This document shows positions 26,143 to 36,229 of a stretch of DNA of 64,000 nucleotides, one piece after another. Every line of letters begins with the position of its first letter. The first letter of the stretch is position 1. Source of the stretch: Muraenolepis orangiensis (taxonomy: Eukaryota > Chordata > Actinopteri > Gadiformes > Muraenolepididae); the NCBI GenBank assembly GCA_027704905.1, contig JANIIK010000514.1, positions 117,501 to 181,500 of the forward strand, read 5' to 3'. The notes beneath the pieces were generated by a model. It did not search any database, was not told the DNA's origin, and saw only the letters and a list, made by a program, of their open reading frames with translations. The position numbers and the translations under genes were made by a program.

Positions 26143-29100
26143 CACTCCCCCCTCAAAGGTGTGTACGTCCCGTTACACCTACACTGATATCTGGGATCTT
26201 GCAGTATGTCTATGAAAGCAGAGCTTATACCCTGGAACAGTGACTGCACCAAAGACACAAAGGGATTCCCTAATTGTGTATAATGCAGTCTATCTGGGGG
26301 GGTTCTGTGTCTAGTGGGCTGTATACGTGGGATGTCTTGTTCAATCTCATCTCTTATAGTTCCAACCTCAGTGGCCTCAGGCTGCTGCTCTTGGGGACCT
26401 TCATCACTGTTAGACATGTCGGAGGGCACTGGAAGGCCTTCCGCCATTTCACTGGGAGCATCCTCTGGAACTTCACAAAGCCTCTCAAATGAGCATCTCC
26501 GCTTTGCCGCTAGCCCCGATGAGGAAGTGCCTCCCTCAGGCTCTGGATCAGCTGGTTTCTCTCTTGCAGTTTCAGTCTCAGGTGGGGTTTCTCCTTCAAC
26601 CTCAAGTTCAGGTAAACTCTCTTTCCCAGGATCACGTGGAAGGGGGTGCAGCTTCCCCGGAACAACCATAGCTGGCCGTGCTTCCTGCATTGGTTGGTTC
26701 CTCTCCCTCTGTACTGGTTCCATGTCTGACAAGGTTCTAGTGTCAACCTCAACTGTTCCTCCATACGGGTAGTAGTAAACACATCCCTCCTCGGAATCAG
26801 ATGGATCTCTCATGTCTTCAGGTTCTTCATCATCCTCGATGCCTGGGTTTTGTCGCGTTTGAGGCCTACGGATGCCCCTTTTTGGAGCTGGACCTTCCGG
26901 TTCAACCACAGGTAGGAACCCACAGGGTAGTAACAAGTCCCGGTGCAGGGTCCGAAGGGGGCCATCTTTGGAGTCTGGCCGGACAGTGTACACAGGAAGA
27001 TCGCTAGCACGTCGGACCACCACATGCACGCCAGACTCCCACTTGTCGGCCAACTTGTGCTTCCCTCTTATCCGGACATTCCGCACAAGAACACGATCAC
27101 CTGCTTCCAGGGTTGAGTCCACGACCCTCTTGTCGAATCTGCGCTTGTTGCGGTCAGCCGTCTTTGCCGCATTCCGGGTGGCAATTTTATAACTCTCTTC
27201 CAATCGACTTCTCAGATCGTGCACATACTGAGAGTGTGACTTTTGAGGCTTGTTGACAGGTAGGCCGAAAGCCAGATCGATTGGCAGTCGGGGTTGTCGT
27301 CCAAACATCAACTCATATGGAGAAAATCCAGTCACATCGTTTCTCGTACAGTTGTACGCGTGCACTAGCGGCTTGACGAAATCCTTCCAGTGAGTCTTGT
27401 TCTTGTTTTCCAGGGTTCCCAACATCTGGAGGAGTGTCCTGTTGAAACGTTCCACTGGGTTCCCTCTTGGGTGATATGGTGTGGTTCTAGTTTTCTGGAT
27501 ACCAGCGATGCGGCACAGCTCTTTGATGGTGTGCGACTCGAAGTCTGGCCCTTGGTCACTATGGAGCCTTTCAGGGAACCCATAATGCACGAGGAAGTTG
27601 TCCCATAAACACTTTGCCACTGTCTGTGCTTTCTGATTTGGGGTAGGGACAGCAACTGCGTACTTTGTGAAGTGGTCCGTGATCACCAGTACGTCTCTTG
27701 TGTTAGTCCGATCAGGCTCTATGGAGAGAAAGTCCATGCAGACCAGCTCCAATGGCCTGCTGGTTGTGATGTTCACCAGAGGGGCTGCTCTCTCCTGCTG
27801 AGTTTTCCGGCGAACACAACGTTCACATCTCTTGATTTTCTCTTCCACATCCACAGACATCCTTGGCCAATAAAACCTGGACCTTGCAAGGTCAAGAGTT
27901 CGTTCTGCACCTAGGTGACCTAGGTCATCGTGTAGGCTTCTTAGTACAGTAGCCCTTAAGTCTGCGGGGAGCGCCAGCTGGTACACTAGGTCCCCTTGAT
28001 CTTGTCTCCTTCTGTATAACACCCCATTTCTTATCTCCAACCGATTCCACTCTCTCAACCACAAGCCTATGTCAGGGAGTTCTCTCCTTTGGGTAGGAGG
28101 AGGCTTTTCTCCAGTTTGCAGCTGTTCTATGACCGCCCTAAGATCTGGGTCTGCTCTCTGCCGTTCCATCAAGTCCTCTTCCGACAGATGTGGAATTACC
28201 GGAAGACCATGCTCATTTTCCCGTTGGAACCCGCTGGGTAGAGCATCGGTGTGCAGGGCTAGGGACTCCACTAAAGCCACAGGCGAGTACGGAGGCCCAA
28301 GACTTGCATTCGGTTGATAGACCTGATGTTTCTCACAGATGGCGGTCACTACTTCGGGAAGGACATCGGTGTGCTCCATATCCATCAGATGGTGTAGTGT
28401 GAACTGCTTGATCCTATCTCTCTCTTTCTGTGACACTGGGTCATCCATGAGATCACCATGGGGCCGTCGGGAGAGCCCATCTGCATCTTGGTTCTGCCTT
28501 CCTGCTCTGTACTGAAGTTTGAAGGAATATGTCGACAGGCTTGACAACCACCTATAACTCATGGCGTCCAGCTTGGCTGATGTCAGGATGTAAGTTAGCG
28601 GATTGCTATCAGTTACAGCCGTGAAGTCTGTCCCGTAGAGATAATCACTAAACTTTGCAGTGACAGCCCATTTGAGAGCTAGGAATTCAAGCTTGTGAGC
28701 AGGGTACTTGGCTTCGCTCTTAGTCAGCCCTCTGCTCGCAAAAGCTATGGCTCTTTTCTTCCCGTCCTGCTCCTGGTATAACGCTGCGCCCAGTCCAGTG
28801 GTACTGGCGTCTGTATGTAATATGTACGGACGTTTTGGGTCAGCGAATCCCAGCACTGGAGCAGAGGTGAGCTTCTCGATCAAGGTCTCAATTGCCTGCT
28901 GGCAGGGTGGTGTCCATCTATCGCCGAAAGATCCACCAGGATTGAAGTACTGTTTATCCGGCTCTTTCTTCTTCTTGCTGCTCTTCCGAAGTGGAGGATA
29001 CCCTGCGGTAAGGTCGTTCAAGGGCTTTGTGATCTTAGCGTAGTCCTGAACGAACCTTCGGTAGTACCCGGAAAACCCAAGGAAGGACCTCAGCTGTTGA

Positions 29101-30881
29101 AGATTTGTGGGCCTCGGCCAGGTCTCTAGGGCCTCTATCTTTCCGGGATCTGTCTCAACTCCATGTTGGGAGACTATGTGACCCAAGTATTTTACAGATG
29201 TTTGGAAAAACTTGCATTTCTCCGGAGACAGCTTCAGCCCGTACTCCTTTAATTGTCGAAGGACGTGTGTTAGTCGAGATTCGTGTTCCTCCAGGGTTTC
29301 AGAGAAGACAATGATGTCGTCAATGAACACCAGTGCTTCTTTCCTGTTGAGGTCCCCTATACACTTCTCCATTAGCCTTTGGAACGAACTAGGTGCGTTC
29401 GTGATCCCTTGTGGCATTCTGTTGAACTCCCAGAACCCGAGGGGGCACACAAAGGCGGTTTTCTGCTTATCAGCCTCTTCCATCTCGATCTGGTAATAGC
29501 CTGACTTCAGATCAAGAACAGAGAACCACTTTGACCCAGTCAGCACAGAGAAAACTCCTTCCAGGTTGGGCAGAGCGTAGGCATCCTTTATGGTCTGAGA
29601 ATTAAGTTTCCTGAAGTCAATGCACAGGCGCACTGAGTTGTTCTTCTTCCGGACCACAACGATAGGGGATGCGAAAGGAGACTCTGACTCACGAATGATG
29701 CCTGCTGCCAGCAGCTCCTGAAGGTGCTTCCGCACTGCGTCCACATCCTGAGGATGGATAGGCCTGGCTCTATGTTTGAAGGGGGTCTCATCACAGAGTT
29801 TGATATGATGCTTCACGTCATCAGTGTGGCCGTAGTCAAGATCATTTTGGGCGAACACCTCTGGCATAGAGTTCAACAGCTCTGTTATTCTGTCTTTCCA
29901 CTTTAATGGCACAGGGGAGTTATCAAAGTCAAATTCCATCTTGGGCCTGACTAGCTCTGTCACTTGGTCAGTAGATTTCCTCAGATTAGCAGAGGGCTCC
30001 TTCCCCACCACTCTTTGGATAGAGTGTATCTCAGCTAGCACGGTCCTTGGGGGAATCACTATGTCACTCTGTGTTTCATTCCTGATCAGGACAGGCAAGT
30101 GGCAGGGGCGCTTATCTGGCAAGGTGTGCAAGCTGCTAGCTACCAGCAACCCACTGGGCAGGGACGACTCGGATGGTGGCTCTATAATGACCCATTTTTC
30201 TGTGTGGCTTCCAGTCACATGGATTAGTCCCTCCAGGACCACCGTGCTGCCAGCTGGTACAACTTCGGGTGTGTTTCCCTTCACCTTCACTCTTCCCAGG
30301 TTGCCATTGCATGCCTGTTCCTGTCGTATCTTAAGGGTCTTGAGGACGGCACGGTATCCATAGAATGATGCCTGAGGACTGCCCGCATTTTCCTGTGTAT
30401 AGCTAGAGTAAAGGGTATCTAGAGAGTTGGTACCAATAAGGATTTGGGGCGTGTTAGTCATATCTGGGACCACTAAGGCTAATGTGGGCACTTCAGTTTC
30501 AATTCCCAGAAACTCTTTTGGGAATGTTAAATTCAGCTCTACATACCCAAGGTATGGCACTGCCTGTCCATTTGCTCCCTCCACTTCCAACAAGTCGTTC
30601 AATGATTTCATTGGGCGAGTTGACAAGTGACTCTTATAGAGTGACAGGGGAATGGTGGTGACCTGGGATCCGGTGTCTAAGAGACAGTTGATTTCTTTTC
30701 CTCCTATTTTGATCAGAGCTGTGCACTTCATGCCTACCAATCCTCTAGGTAGCTTGATGGAAGATAATTTACTTTGAGCACTTTTGCTGATCACTGGTTC
30801 AGTTCTTTTAGGGCGCATCTCTTTTCTCTTGGTCCCTGTTTGCCCTCCAACAGAAACCGTCAGCAGTTTAACTGGTCCCAT
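26124..30881 (-). CDS. Gypsy Pol polyprotein: protease, RT, RNase H, integrase
   Basis: Of 1,585 codons, the domains in order are a retropepsin-type protease (LLDTGS near residues 67-72), reverse transcriptase (about 375-575, LDLKSGYYQ near 455 and catalytic FIDD at 518-521), RNase H (HTDAS near 688-692, TDSNP near 756, QDADGLSR near 797) and integrase. The integrase zinc finger uses H983, H988, C1018 and C1021. The integrase core uses D1049, D1108 and E1143, a D,D-35-E spacing. An acidic, Pro-rich tail of about 250 residues follows, with no recognised domain. All catalytic residues are present and there is no internal stop. The frame is -1 relative to gag and overlaps it by 22 nt. Expression could be by frameshifting near 30866 or by initiation at the ATG at 30881. 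The last codons run through the polypurine tract into the LTR. Confidence 0.95.
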   Translation of the reverse strand: MGPVKLLTVSVGGQTGTKRKEMRPKRTEPVISKSAQSKLSSIKLPRGLVGMKCTALIKIGGKEINCLLDTGSQVTTIPLSLYKSHLSTRPMKSLNDLLEVEGANGQAVPYLGYVELNLTFPKEFLGIETEVPTLALVVPDMTNTPQILIGTNSLDTLYSSYTQENAGSPQASFYGYRAVLKTLKIRQEQACNGNLGRVKVKGNTPEVVPAGSTVVLEGLIHVTGSHTEKWVIIEPPSESSLPSGLLVASSLHTLPDKRPCHLPVLIRNETQSDIVIPPRTVLAEIHSIQRVVGKEPSANLRKSTDQVTELVRPKMEFDFDNSPVPLKWKDRITELLNSMPEVFAQNDLDYGHTDDVKHHIKLCDETPFKHRARPIHPQDVDAVRKHLQELLAAGIIRESESPFASPIVVVRKKNNSVRLCIDFRKLNSQTIKDAYALPNLEGVFSVLTGSKWFSVLDLKSGYYQIEMEEADKQKTAFVCPLGFWEFNRMPQGITNAPSSFQRLMEKCIGDLNRKEALVFIDDIIVFSETLEEHESRLTHVLRQLKEYGLKLSPEKCKFFQTSVKYLGHIVSQHGVETDPGKIEALETWPRPTNLQQLRSFLGFSGYYRRFVQDYAKITKPLNDLTAGYPPLRKSSKKKKEPDKQYFNPGGSFGDRWTPPCQQAIETLIEKLTSAPVLGFADPKRPYILHTDASTTGLGAALYQEQDGKKRAIAFASRGLTKSEAKYPAHKLEFLALKWAVTAKFSDYLYGTDFTAVTDSNPLTYILTSAKLDAMSYRWLSSLSTYSFKLQYRAGRQNQDADGLSRRPHGDLMDDPVSQKERDRIKQFTLHHLMDMEHTDVLPEVVTAICEKHQVYQPNASLGPPYSPVALVESLALHTDALPSGFQRENEHGLPVIPHLSEEDLMERQRADPDLRAVIEQLQTGEKPPPTQRRELPDIGLWLREWNRLEIRNGVLYRRRQDQGDLVYQLALPADLRATVLRSLHDDLGHLGAERTLDLARSRFYWPRMSVDVEEKIKRCERCVRRKTQQERAAPLVNITTSRPLELVCMDFLSIEPDRTNTRDVLVITDHFTKYAVAVPTPNQKAQTVAKCLWDNFLVHYGFPERLHSDQGPDFESHTIKELCRIAGIQKTRTTPYHPRGNPVERFNRTLLQMLGTLENKNKTHWKDFVKPLVHAYNCTRNDVTGFSPYELMFGRQPRLPIDLAFGLPVNKPQKSHSQYVHDLRSRLEESYKIATRNAAKTADRNKRRFDKRVVDSTLEAGDRVLVRNVRIRGKHKLADKWESGVHVVVRRASDLPVYTVRPDSKDGPLRTLHRDLLLPCGFLPVVEPEGPAPKRGIRRPQTRQNPGIEDDEEPEDMRDPSDSEEGCVYYYPYGGTVEVDTRTLSDMEPVQRERNQPMQEARPAMVVPGKLHPLPRDPGKESLPELEVEGETPPETETAREKPADPEPEGGTSSSGLAAKRRCSFERLCEVPEDAPSEMAEGLPVPSDMSNSDEGPQEQQPEATEVGTIRDEIEQDIPRIQPTRHRTPPDRLHYTQLGNPFVSLVQSLFQGISSAFIDILQDPRYQCRCNGTYTPLRGECVTPGY
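26143..26157 (-). promoter_or_regulatory. Polypurine tract
   Basis: The minus strand reads TTTGAGGGGGGAGTG directly before the 3' LTR. It is the expected plus-strand primer site in reverse transcription. It is also translated as the last codons of pol. Confidence 0.85.
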
Positions 30882-32662
30882 TTAATCTGCCTCTCTTTAC
30901 ACTGGTGCCTCTTTTCTTCAACCAGAGCAGGGTTCGGTTCATCTTCACAGTTTGGGGCAATGTGCCCATCTTCTCCGCAATGGAAACAGTACCAAGGACG
31001 GGGCCTGGAAGAAGCAGGGGCCCCACGATATGACTGCTCGGTTGCCTCATGGTCGGTTTTGATCGCCACACCTTTTGATCGTGGATTCCTCCTTATCTGA
31101 TCGTCTTGCACTCGAAATGCAGTCATCTGAGCTTGGAGCTCGACGACTTGTCTCTTTAGTGCAGTAACCTCAGCTGATTCTGGCGGTTTCTTCTTGGTCG
31201 TTGGTTTAGCTGGTGCCTGCATGGCAACGACTTGAGCTTGAAGCTCAGAAACCTGTTCTCTCAGGGTATCAGTTTCAGTGGTGGTGGCCTCTGAGTCTTC
31301 CCAGGTGTGAGCAGCTTGACTGTGCACGACCGTTCTAGTCTTGGGAGCAGTGGAAACTTGCCTGTCTAGGCCAAGATGTCTTCTCATGCGATCTTCCTTC
31401 GCCGCGTGTCTATCCTCTTCTGTTCTGATAAGAAACACCAGCTCGGCGAACGAAGGCGGCTGTGCTTTCTTCTGTTCCAATTGAAGGTCTCTGATCAGCT
31501 CACGATTCCAACAGCCTCTGCAGAATTGCTTCAAGAGACATCGACCTCTTTCCTCCTCCACAATACCACCTCGTCTGATAGCTGTGCTCAGGGTGATTTG
31601 TAGTCTATTCAGGTAACTTGAGGGTCTTTCACCAGTGTTTTGAAAGGTGCCCATTAACTTGGCAACCAAGTCGTCTCCATCTTCCACTGACCCATAGACC
31701 GAGTCCAGGAGCTCAAGATATTCTGAAGGTGAGGCTCTGGGACCAACCTGTTTGATGACATCGGTGGCAGGGGGCAGTAGACTGTCGGCGATTTTCTGTG
31801 TTCTATGCAGGTCAGAGATGGATGGGTCCGTCATCAGGAGTTCAACACTCGCACGCCAGGTGTCATAATCGGGTTCATTATTAGGACGAGGACTTCTCCC
31901 AGAGAAGACTCGAAGACGAACAGAGATCTCTTGGTGAGACCTGGCAGCCTCAGTCTTCACGATGTGTTCAACTATTATCTTTTGCACACTAGGAGGGTTA
32001 ACCGTCGTCATGGAGAGAACTGGTTGGATCATCGCGGAAACATGACCACTCCCTGCTCCTGCTAGGGTTTGGTGTGTTGCAGTTCGCTCGAGTCCCTTGG
32101 CTGGGCTTTTAGGTGTGTCATACTCGGGGTTCCACTCAGGGGAAGCGTGCGGGGAACCCACGGTGGTGGTTGCTTCAGCAGCTTCACTCCCTAGGTTCTG
32201 GGGCTCCGTCTCTAAGTTTGGCAGCTCTTGGGCTGGGGGATTAATCCCTCCCGCTGGGACCATCTTTGTCAACTCCTCCTGAAGTACTTCTTGGAAAGAC
32301 CTCCCACTTGTTCTTGCTATATCTTGCAATGTGTCAAGGTATCCATTGGTGGCGCTACTACTAGCATCATGTGTGTAGACACTATCTAAAGCACGCACAT
32401 TAAAGGTGACATTGGCGTCACGGAGACTCTTGTAGCCTAGGGGCAGTAAGGGTCTTAATGTCTGCATAGCGATGCCATCGCTCTTAAACTCAACTATGAC
32501 GTGATGGTGAAATTCTGAGTTATGGTCATCGATCAGCAAAAGGCGATTTATAGGGCCATGGGACACTAATGTTTCCTCAAGCTCTTTGGGATTAATCAGC
32601 GGAGTGCCATCAACAATGACAGAGTTAGGGATATCTACATGTTCAGCCTTCACTATATCCAT
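30860..32662 (-). CDS. Gypsy Gag with PNMA-like regions and CCHC knuckle
   Basis: The structural protein that packages the element RNA. Of 600 codons, residues 1 to about 110 resemble the RRM-like start of PNMA proteins (NRLLLIDDHNSEFHHHVIVEF). About 245-400 resembles the PNMA/Gag capsid region (FSGRSPRPN, DYDTWRASVELL, YLELLDSVYGSV, SYLNRLQITL). About 470-530 is Leu/Gln-rich heptad sequence likely to form a coiled coil. The CCHC knuckle is C559, C562, H567 and C572. PNMA genes are known to derive from a Ty3/Gypsy gag, so this element is a relative of that source lineage by inference. It is open throughout and ends 22 nt inside pol. The start is the first ATG after the primer site. Confidence 0.9.
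   Translation of the reverse strand: MDIVKAEHVDIPNSVIVDGTPLINPKELEETLVSHGPINRLLLIDDHNSEFHHHVIVEFKSDGIAMQTLRPLLPLGYKSLRDANVTFNVRALDSVYTHDASSSATNGYLDTLQDIARTSGRSFQEVLQEELTKMVPAGGINPPAQELPNLETEPQNLGSEAAEATTTVGSPHASPEWNPEYDTPKSPAKGLERTATHQTLAGAGSGHVSAMIQPVLSMTTVNPPSVQKIIVEHIVKTEAARSHQEISVRLRVFSGRSPRPNNEPDYDTWRASVELLMTDPSISDLHRTQKIADSLLPPATDVIKQVGPRASPSEYLELLDSVYGSVEDGDDLVAKLMGTFQNTGERPSSYLNRLQITLSTAIRRGGIVEEERGRCLLKQFCRGCWNRELIRDLQLEQKKAQPPSFAELVFLIRTEEDRHAAKEDRMRRHLGLDRQVSTAPKTRTVVHSQAAHTWEDSEATTTETDTLREQVSELQAQVVAMQAPAKPTTKKKPPESAEVTALKRQVVELQAQMTAFRVQDDQIRRNPRSKGVAIKTDHEATEQSYRGAPASSRPRPWYCFHCGEDGHIAPNCEDEPNPALVEEKRHQCKERQIKWDQLNC
30866..30872 (-). promoter_or_regulatory. Candidate -1 frameshift heptamer GTTAAAC
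   Basis: In the gag frame the heptamer is read G TTA AAC and is followed by TGC and the TGA stop. Slipping back one base gives GTT AAA, exactly the pol frame. GTTAAAC is a known slippery site in an arterivirus. I did not model a downstream structure. Confidence 0.5.
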
Positions 32663-32760
32663 TTTAAGGCTTTTAGATTACTATCATCGATTGTCTTTTC
32701 CTGTGGTGTGATCACTCTTGTACAAACACAGTCTCTCTCCTGGCTGGCTCGCCAACTTTA
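32663..32760 (-). other. Gypsy leader with primer-binding site
   Basis: A leader of about 98 nt separates the 5' LTR from gag. The likely primer-binding site starts 6 nt inside the LTR edge, at 32754 going down to 32737 (minus TGGCGAGCCAGCCAGGAG). It would pair with a tRNA ending in GGCTCGCCA. I could not assign which tRNA. Confidence 0.65.
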
Positions 32761-34297
32761 TGTAACACTAGCTTAGTAACTAGACAAGGTATCTATATAT
32801 GGTTTTGGGCCAGATCAGAAGAAACCAAGTTCGCCTCGGAAGAGAGATGGTCTGCACAAGAATGAAGCACTGACAACAGATCTATGTTTTGAAGGTAAGG
32901 AAATGTGTTTCTCTTTCCAGTTCTTCCTTACCTTCTTTGGTTTATTTTCTTTCCACAAGTCAGGATAATACACTGTACAATGAATTAAACAAAATGAATG
33001 AATATGTACAAAACACCCTGGGTCTGATGCCCAAACCTTCCCTGGTTCCACTACTTTAGTTACTATTTTAATTATATCTACTCACTGTTTTAATTATTAT
33101 CTATATACTATTTTAATTATTATCTATTTACTGTTTTAATTATTATCTATATACTATTTTAATTATTATCTATATACTATTTTAATTATTATCTATATGC
33201 TATTTCAATATTATAACTTAAACTAACTGGATTAGCTAATTCTAGGAACCAGGACTCTTAATATTTGAAAGAAGACCCTTATATCCAAACCATCTCAAAT
33301 CAAAAGCTCTGTTAACACAAAAGCAATAAAACAAACAAAATGGTTTCCCTGAGCAGTGTACTTAACAAAGAACCTGAATCCTATTACAACTTAGTTATCT
33401 CTATCCATTTACACACAACGACTTCACTCATTCCATGAATGGTGGTCAAACTCTGTCCATGTGTTCAGGGAACTTGGTGTCCGTGGCCCTTTAACTCAGT
33501 TCAGTGATACGAATCCATCCTGGGAAACGTGTCGTTGAGTGCGCTTATCCTACCGCTCTGTAGAAGGCGCGCTTTAACTCTGTCCTTGTTCACTTCACAG
33601 GTCGTTCTCGTGGGAGGCTCGCCAGCCTGTCCGCCGCCGATGCAGTCCAAAGGAACCAGCAGACGAACAGACGAATCCAGGATCCAAATCAGTCCAACAC
33701 AAAACCCAGCCTTGCAATACAAAACCATACGTGCATATCAACGTCTCATTCAATAAAGTGCATTTACAACCTGTACCTGGGTTCAACTCTTTTCATTATG
33801 TCATGCATCACATGGCTGTATAGCGGCCCCTCGTGCTTTTGAGGAACAATGTTGCGACATTCCAACTATCGTTATACCGCACATTACACTCAATTATCAT
33901 GTTACCACAACTTTCTAATAGTCACATTTCTCTTGTTTGAGACTCACCAAGGATTTCTCTGATGCTAACTAGCAACCGTCTCGACGAGTGTGTGCTGAAT
34001 CCCTTCGCACACTTCTCACAATATCCACAAAGGTTCTTCTTTCTAATTCAATTCAGGATATCATACCAGTATTCTCTCTTCTATCAGTAATCTGAGGATA
34101 GTTATCATATACCAACGGGACGATGTCTTAAACATCCACACCTCATGTCATTCCTGACTCGACCAAGGAAAATCTGGTATTGACCGGAGTTCACGGTAAA
34201 CGTAGGAGGCGGGCCTAACGCTCTGATTGGTCAAATCTCATTTCAATGTTAGAGATAAGTTTTGGAGTCATTGGAGCTCTAGTAACCAGGGGTTACA
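32761..34297 (-). repeat. 5' LTR of the Gypsy element (1,537 bp)
   Basis: Same length and, on reading, same sequence as 24606-26142, including the AT-rich tandem repeat at about 33063-33205. It contains the element promoter, though I see no convincing TATA box. Confidence 0.95.
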
Positions 34298-34301
34298 CAA
34301 G
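34298..34301. repeat. Target-site duplication CAAG (right)
   Basis: It matches 24602-24605. The array resumes with aataagccacccactcc. Confidence 0.9.
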
Positions 34302-35898
34302 AATAAGCCACCCACTCCATTAAGCCAATGCTTTTCTGGTGGTCTAGTGGTTAGGATTCGGCGTTCGATTCCTGTCCTGTCCTCATTCCCTGTCAGGGAA
34401 CATACATTTAAGACTTTCTAATAACTTGTCTAAATGTTCAACGGAAGATCTTTCAATAAATTACACCCTCATGTTCAATGGCAGATATTACATTCAATTA
34501 GGCAAGAATAAGCCACCCACTCCAATACAGCCAAAGCTTCCCTGGTGGTCTAGTGGTTAGGATTCGGGTTCGATTCCCGGTCAGGTAACATACATTTATG
34601 ACTTTCTAATAACTGTTGTCTAAATGTTCAACGGAAGATCTTACAATATATTTCGGGAAATGTTCAATGGCAGATCTTAAATTCAATTAGGCAAGAATAA
34701 GCCACCCACTCCAATAGAGCCAATTCTTCCTTGGTGGTCTAGTGGTTAGGAATCGGGTTCGATTCCCGGTCAGGTAACATACATTTATGACTTTCTAATA
34801 ACTGTTGTCTAAATGTTCAACGGAAGATCTTACAATATATTTCGGGAAATGTTCAATGGCAGATCTTACATTCAATTAGGCAAGAATAAGCCACCCACTC
34901 CAATACAGCCAATTCTTCCTTGGTGGTCTAGTGGTTAGGAATCGGGTTCGATTCCCGGTCAGGTAACATACATTTATGACTTTCTAATAACTGTTGTCTA
35001 AATGTTCAACGGAAGATCTTACAATATATTTCGGGTAATGTTCAATGGCAGATCTTACATTCAATTTGGCAAGAATAAGCCACCCACTCCAATACAGCCA
35101 ATGCTTCCCTGGTGGTCTAGTGGTTAGGATTCGGCGTTCGATTCCTGTTCAGGTAACATACATTTAAGACTTTCTAATAACTTGTCTAAATGTTCAATGG
35201 AAGATCTTACAATAAATTACGCCCTCATGTTCAATGGCAGATATTACATTCAATTAGGCAAGAATAAGCCACCCACTCCATTAAGCCAATGCTTTTCTGG
35301 TGGTCTAGTGGTTAGGATTCGGCGTTCGATTCCTGTCCTGTCCTCATTCCCTGTCAGGGAACATACATTTAAGACTTTCTAATAACTTGTCTAAATGTTC
35401 AACGGAAGATCTTTCAATAAATTACACCCTCATGTTCAATGGCAGATATTACATTCAATTAGGCAAGAATAAGCCACCCACTCCAATACAGCCAATTCTT
35501 CCCTGGTGGTCTAGTGGTTAGGATTAGGGTTCGATTCCCGGTCAGGGAACATACATTTATGACTTTCTAATAACTGTTGTCTAAATGTTCAACGGAAGAT
35601 CTTACAATAAATTACACCCTCATGTTCAATGGCAGATCATACATTCAATTAGGCAAGTATAAGCCACCCACTCCAATACAGCCAACGCTGGTCTAGTGGT
35701 TAGGATTCGGCGTTCGAATCCTGTTCGATTCCTGTCCTGTCCTCATTCCCGGTCAGGGAACAAACATTTAAGACTTTCTAATAACTTGTCTAAATGTTCA
35801 ATGGAAGATCTTACAATAAATTACGCCGTCATGTTCAATGGCAGATATTACATTCAATTAGGCAAGAATAAGCAACCCACTCCAATACAGCCAATGCT

Positions 35899-35970
35899 TC
35901 CCTGGTTGTCTAGTGGTTAGGATTCGGTGCTCTCACCGCCGCGGCCTGAGTTCGATTCCCGGTTAGGGAA
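35899..35970 (+). tRNA. tRNA-Glu-CTC: tRNA-Glu (CTC), ctgag class
   Basis: It reads the same as the copy at 22090: sound anticodon stem, one T-stem mismatch. Confidence 0.5.
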
Positions 35971-36110
35971 CATTCATTTATGACTTTCTAATAACTGTTG
36001 TCTAAATGTTCAATGGAAGAACTTACAATAAATTACACCCTCATGTTCAATGGCAGATATTACATTCAATTAGGAAAGAATAAGCCACCCACTCCAATAC
36101 AGCCAAAGCT

Positions 36111-36182
36111 TCCTTGGTGGTCTAGTGGTTAGGATTTGGCGCTCTCACCGCCGCGGCCCGGGTTCGATTCCCGCTCAGGGAA
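36111..36182 (+). tRNA. tRNA-Glu-CTC: tRNA-Glu (CTC), TCCTTGG class
   Basis: It is 72 nt with a complete anticodon stem (TGGCG/CGCCG) and intact A and B boxes. There is one wobble in the acceptor and one C-C mismatch at the base of the T stem. The same sequence recurs at 54549 and 61998. Confidence 0.65.
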
Positions 36183-36229
36183 CATGCATTTATGACTTTC
36201 TAATAACTGTTGTCTAAATGTTCAACGGA

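Larger units (their letters stand above)
24606..34297 (-). mobile_element. Ty3/Gypsy LTR retrotransposon, complete
   Basis: A 9,692-bp element on the minus strand inserted into a tRNA-Glu spacer. In transcript order it has a 5' LTR (32761-34297), primer-binding site, gag, pol in the -1 frame, polypurine tract and 3' LTR (24606-26142). The domain order protease, RT, RNase H, integrase places it in Ty3/Gypsy. No envelope gene is visible. Both ORFs are open and the LTRs read as identical, so it is recent and may be autonomous. Confidence 0.95.

Noticed and set aside
26274..32282. Plus-strand open frames opposite gag and pol
   Set aside because: They are shadows of the long minus-strand ORFs, and none has a recognisable motif.
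24606..34297. Endogenous retrovirus with an envelope gene
   Set aside because: No envelope-like frame lies between integrase and the 3' LTR. Pol runs directly into the LTR, and the domain order and sequence fit Ty3/Gypsy.
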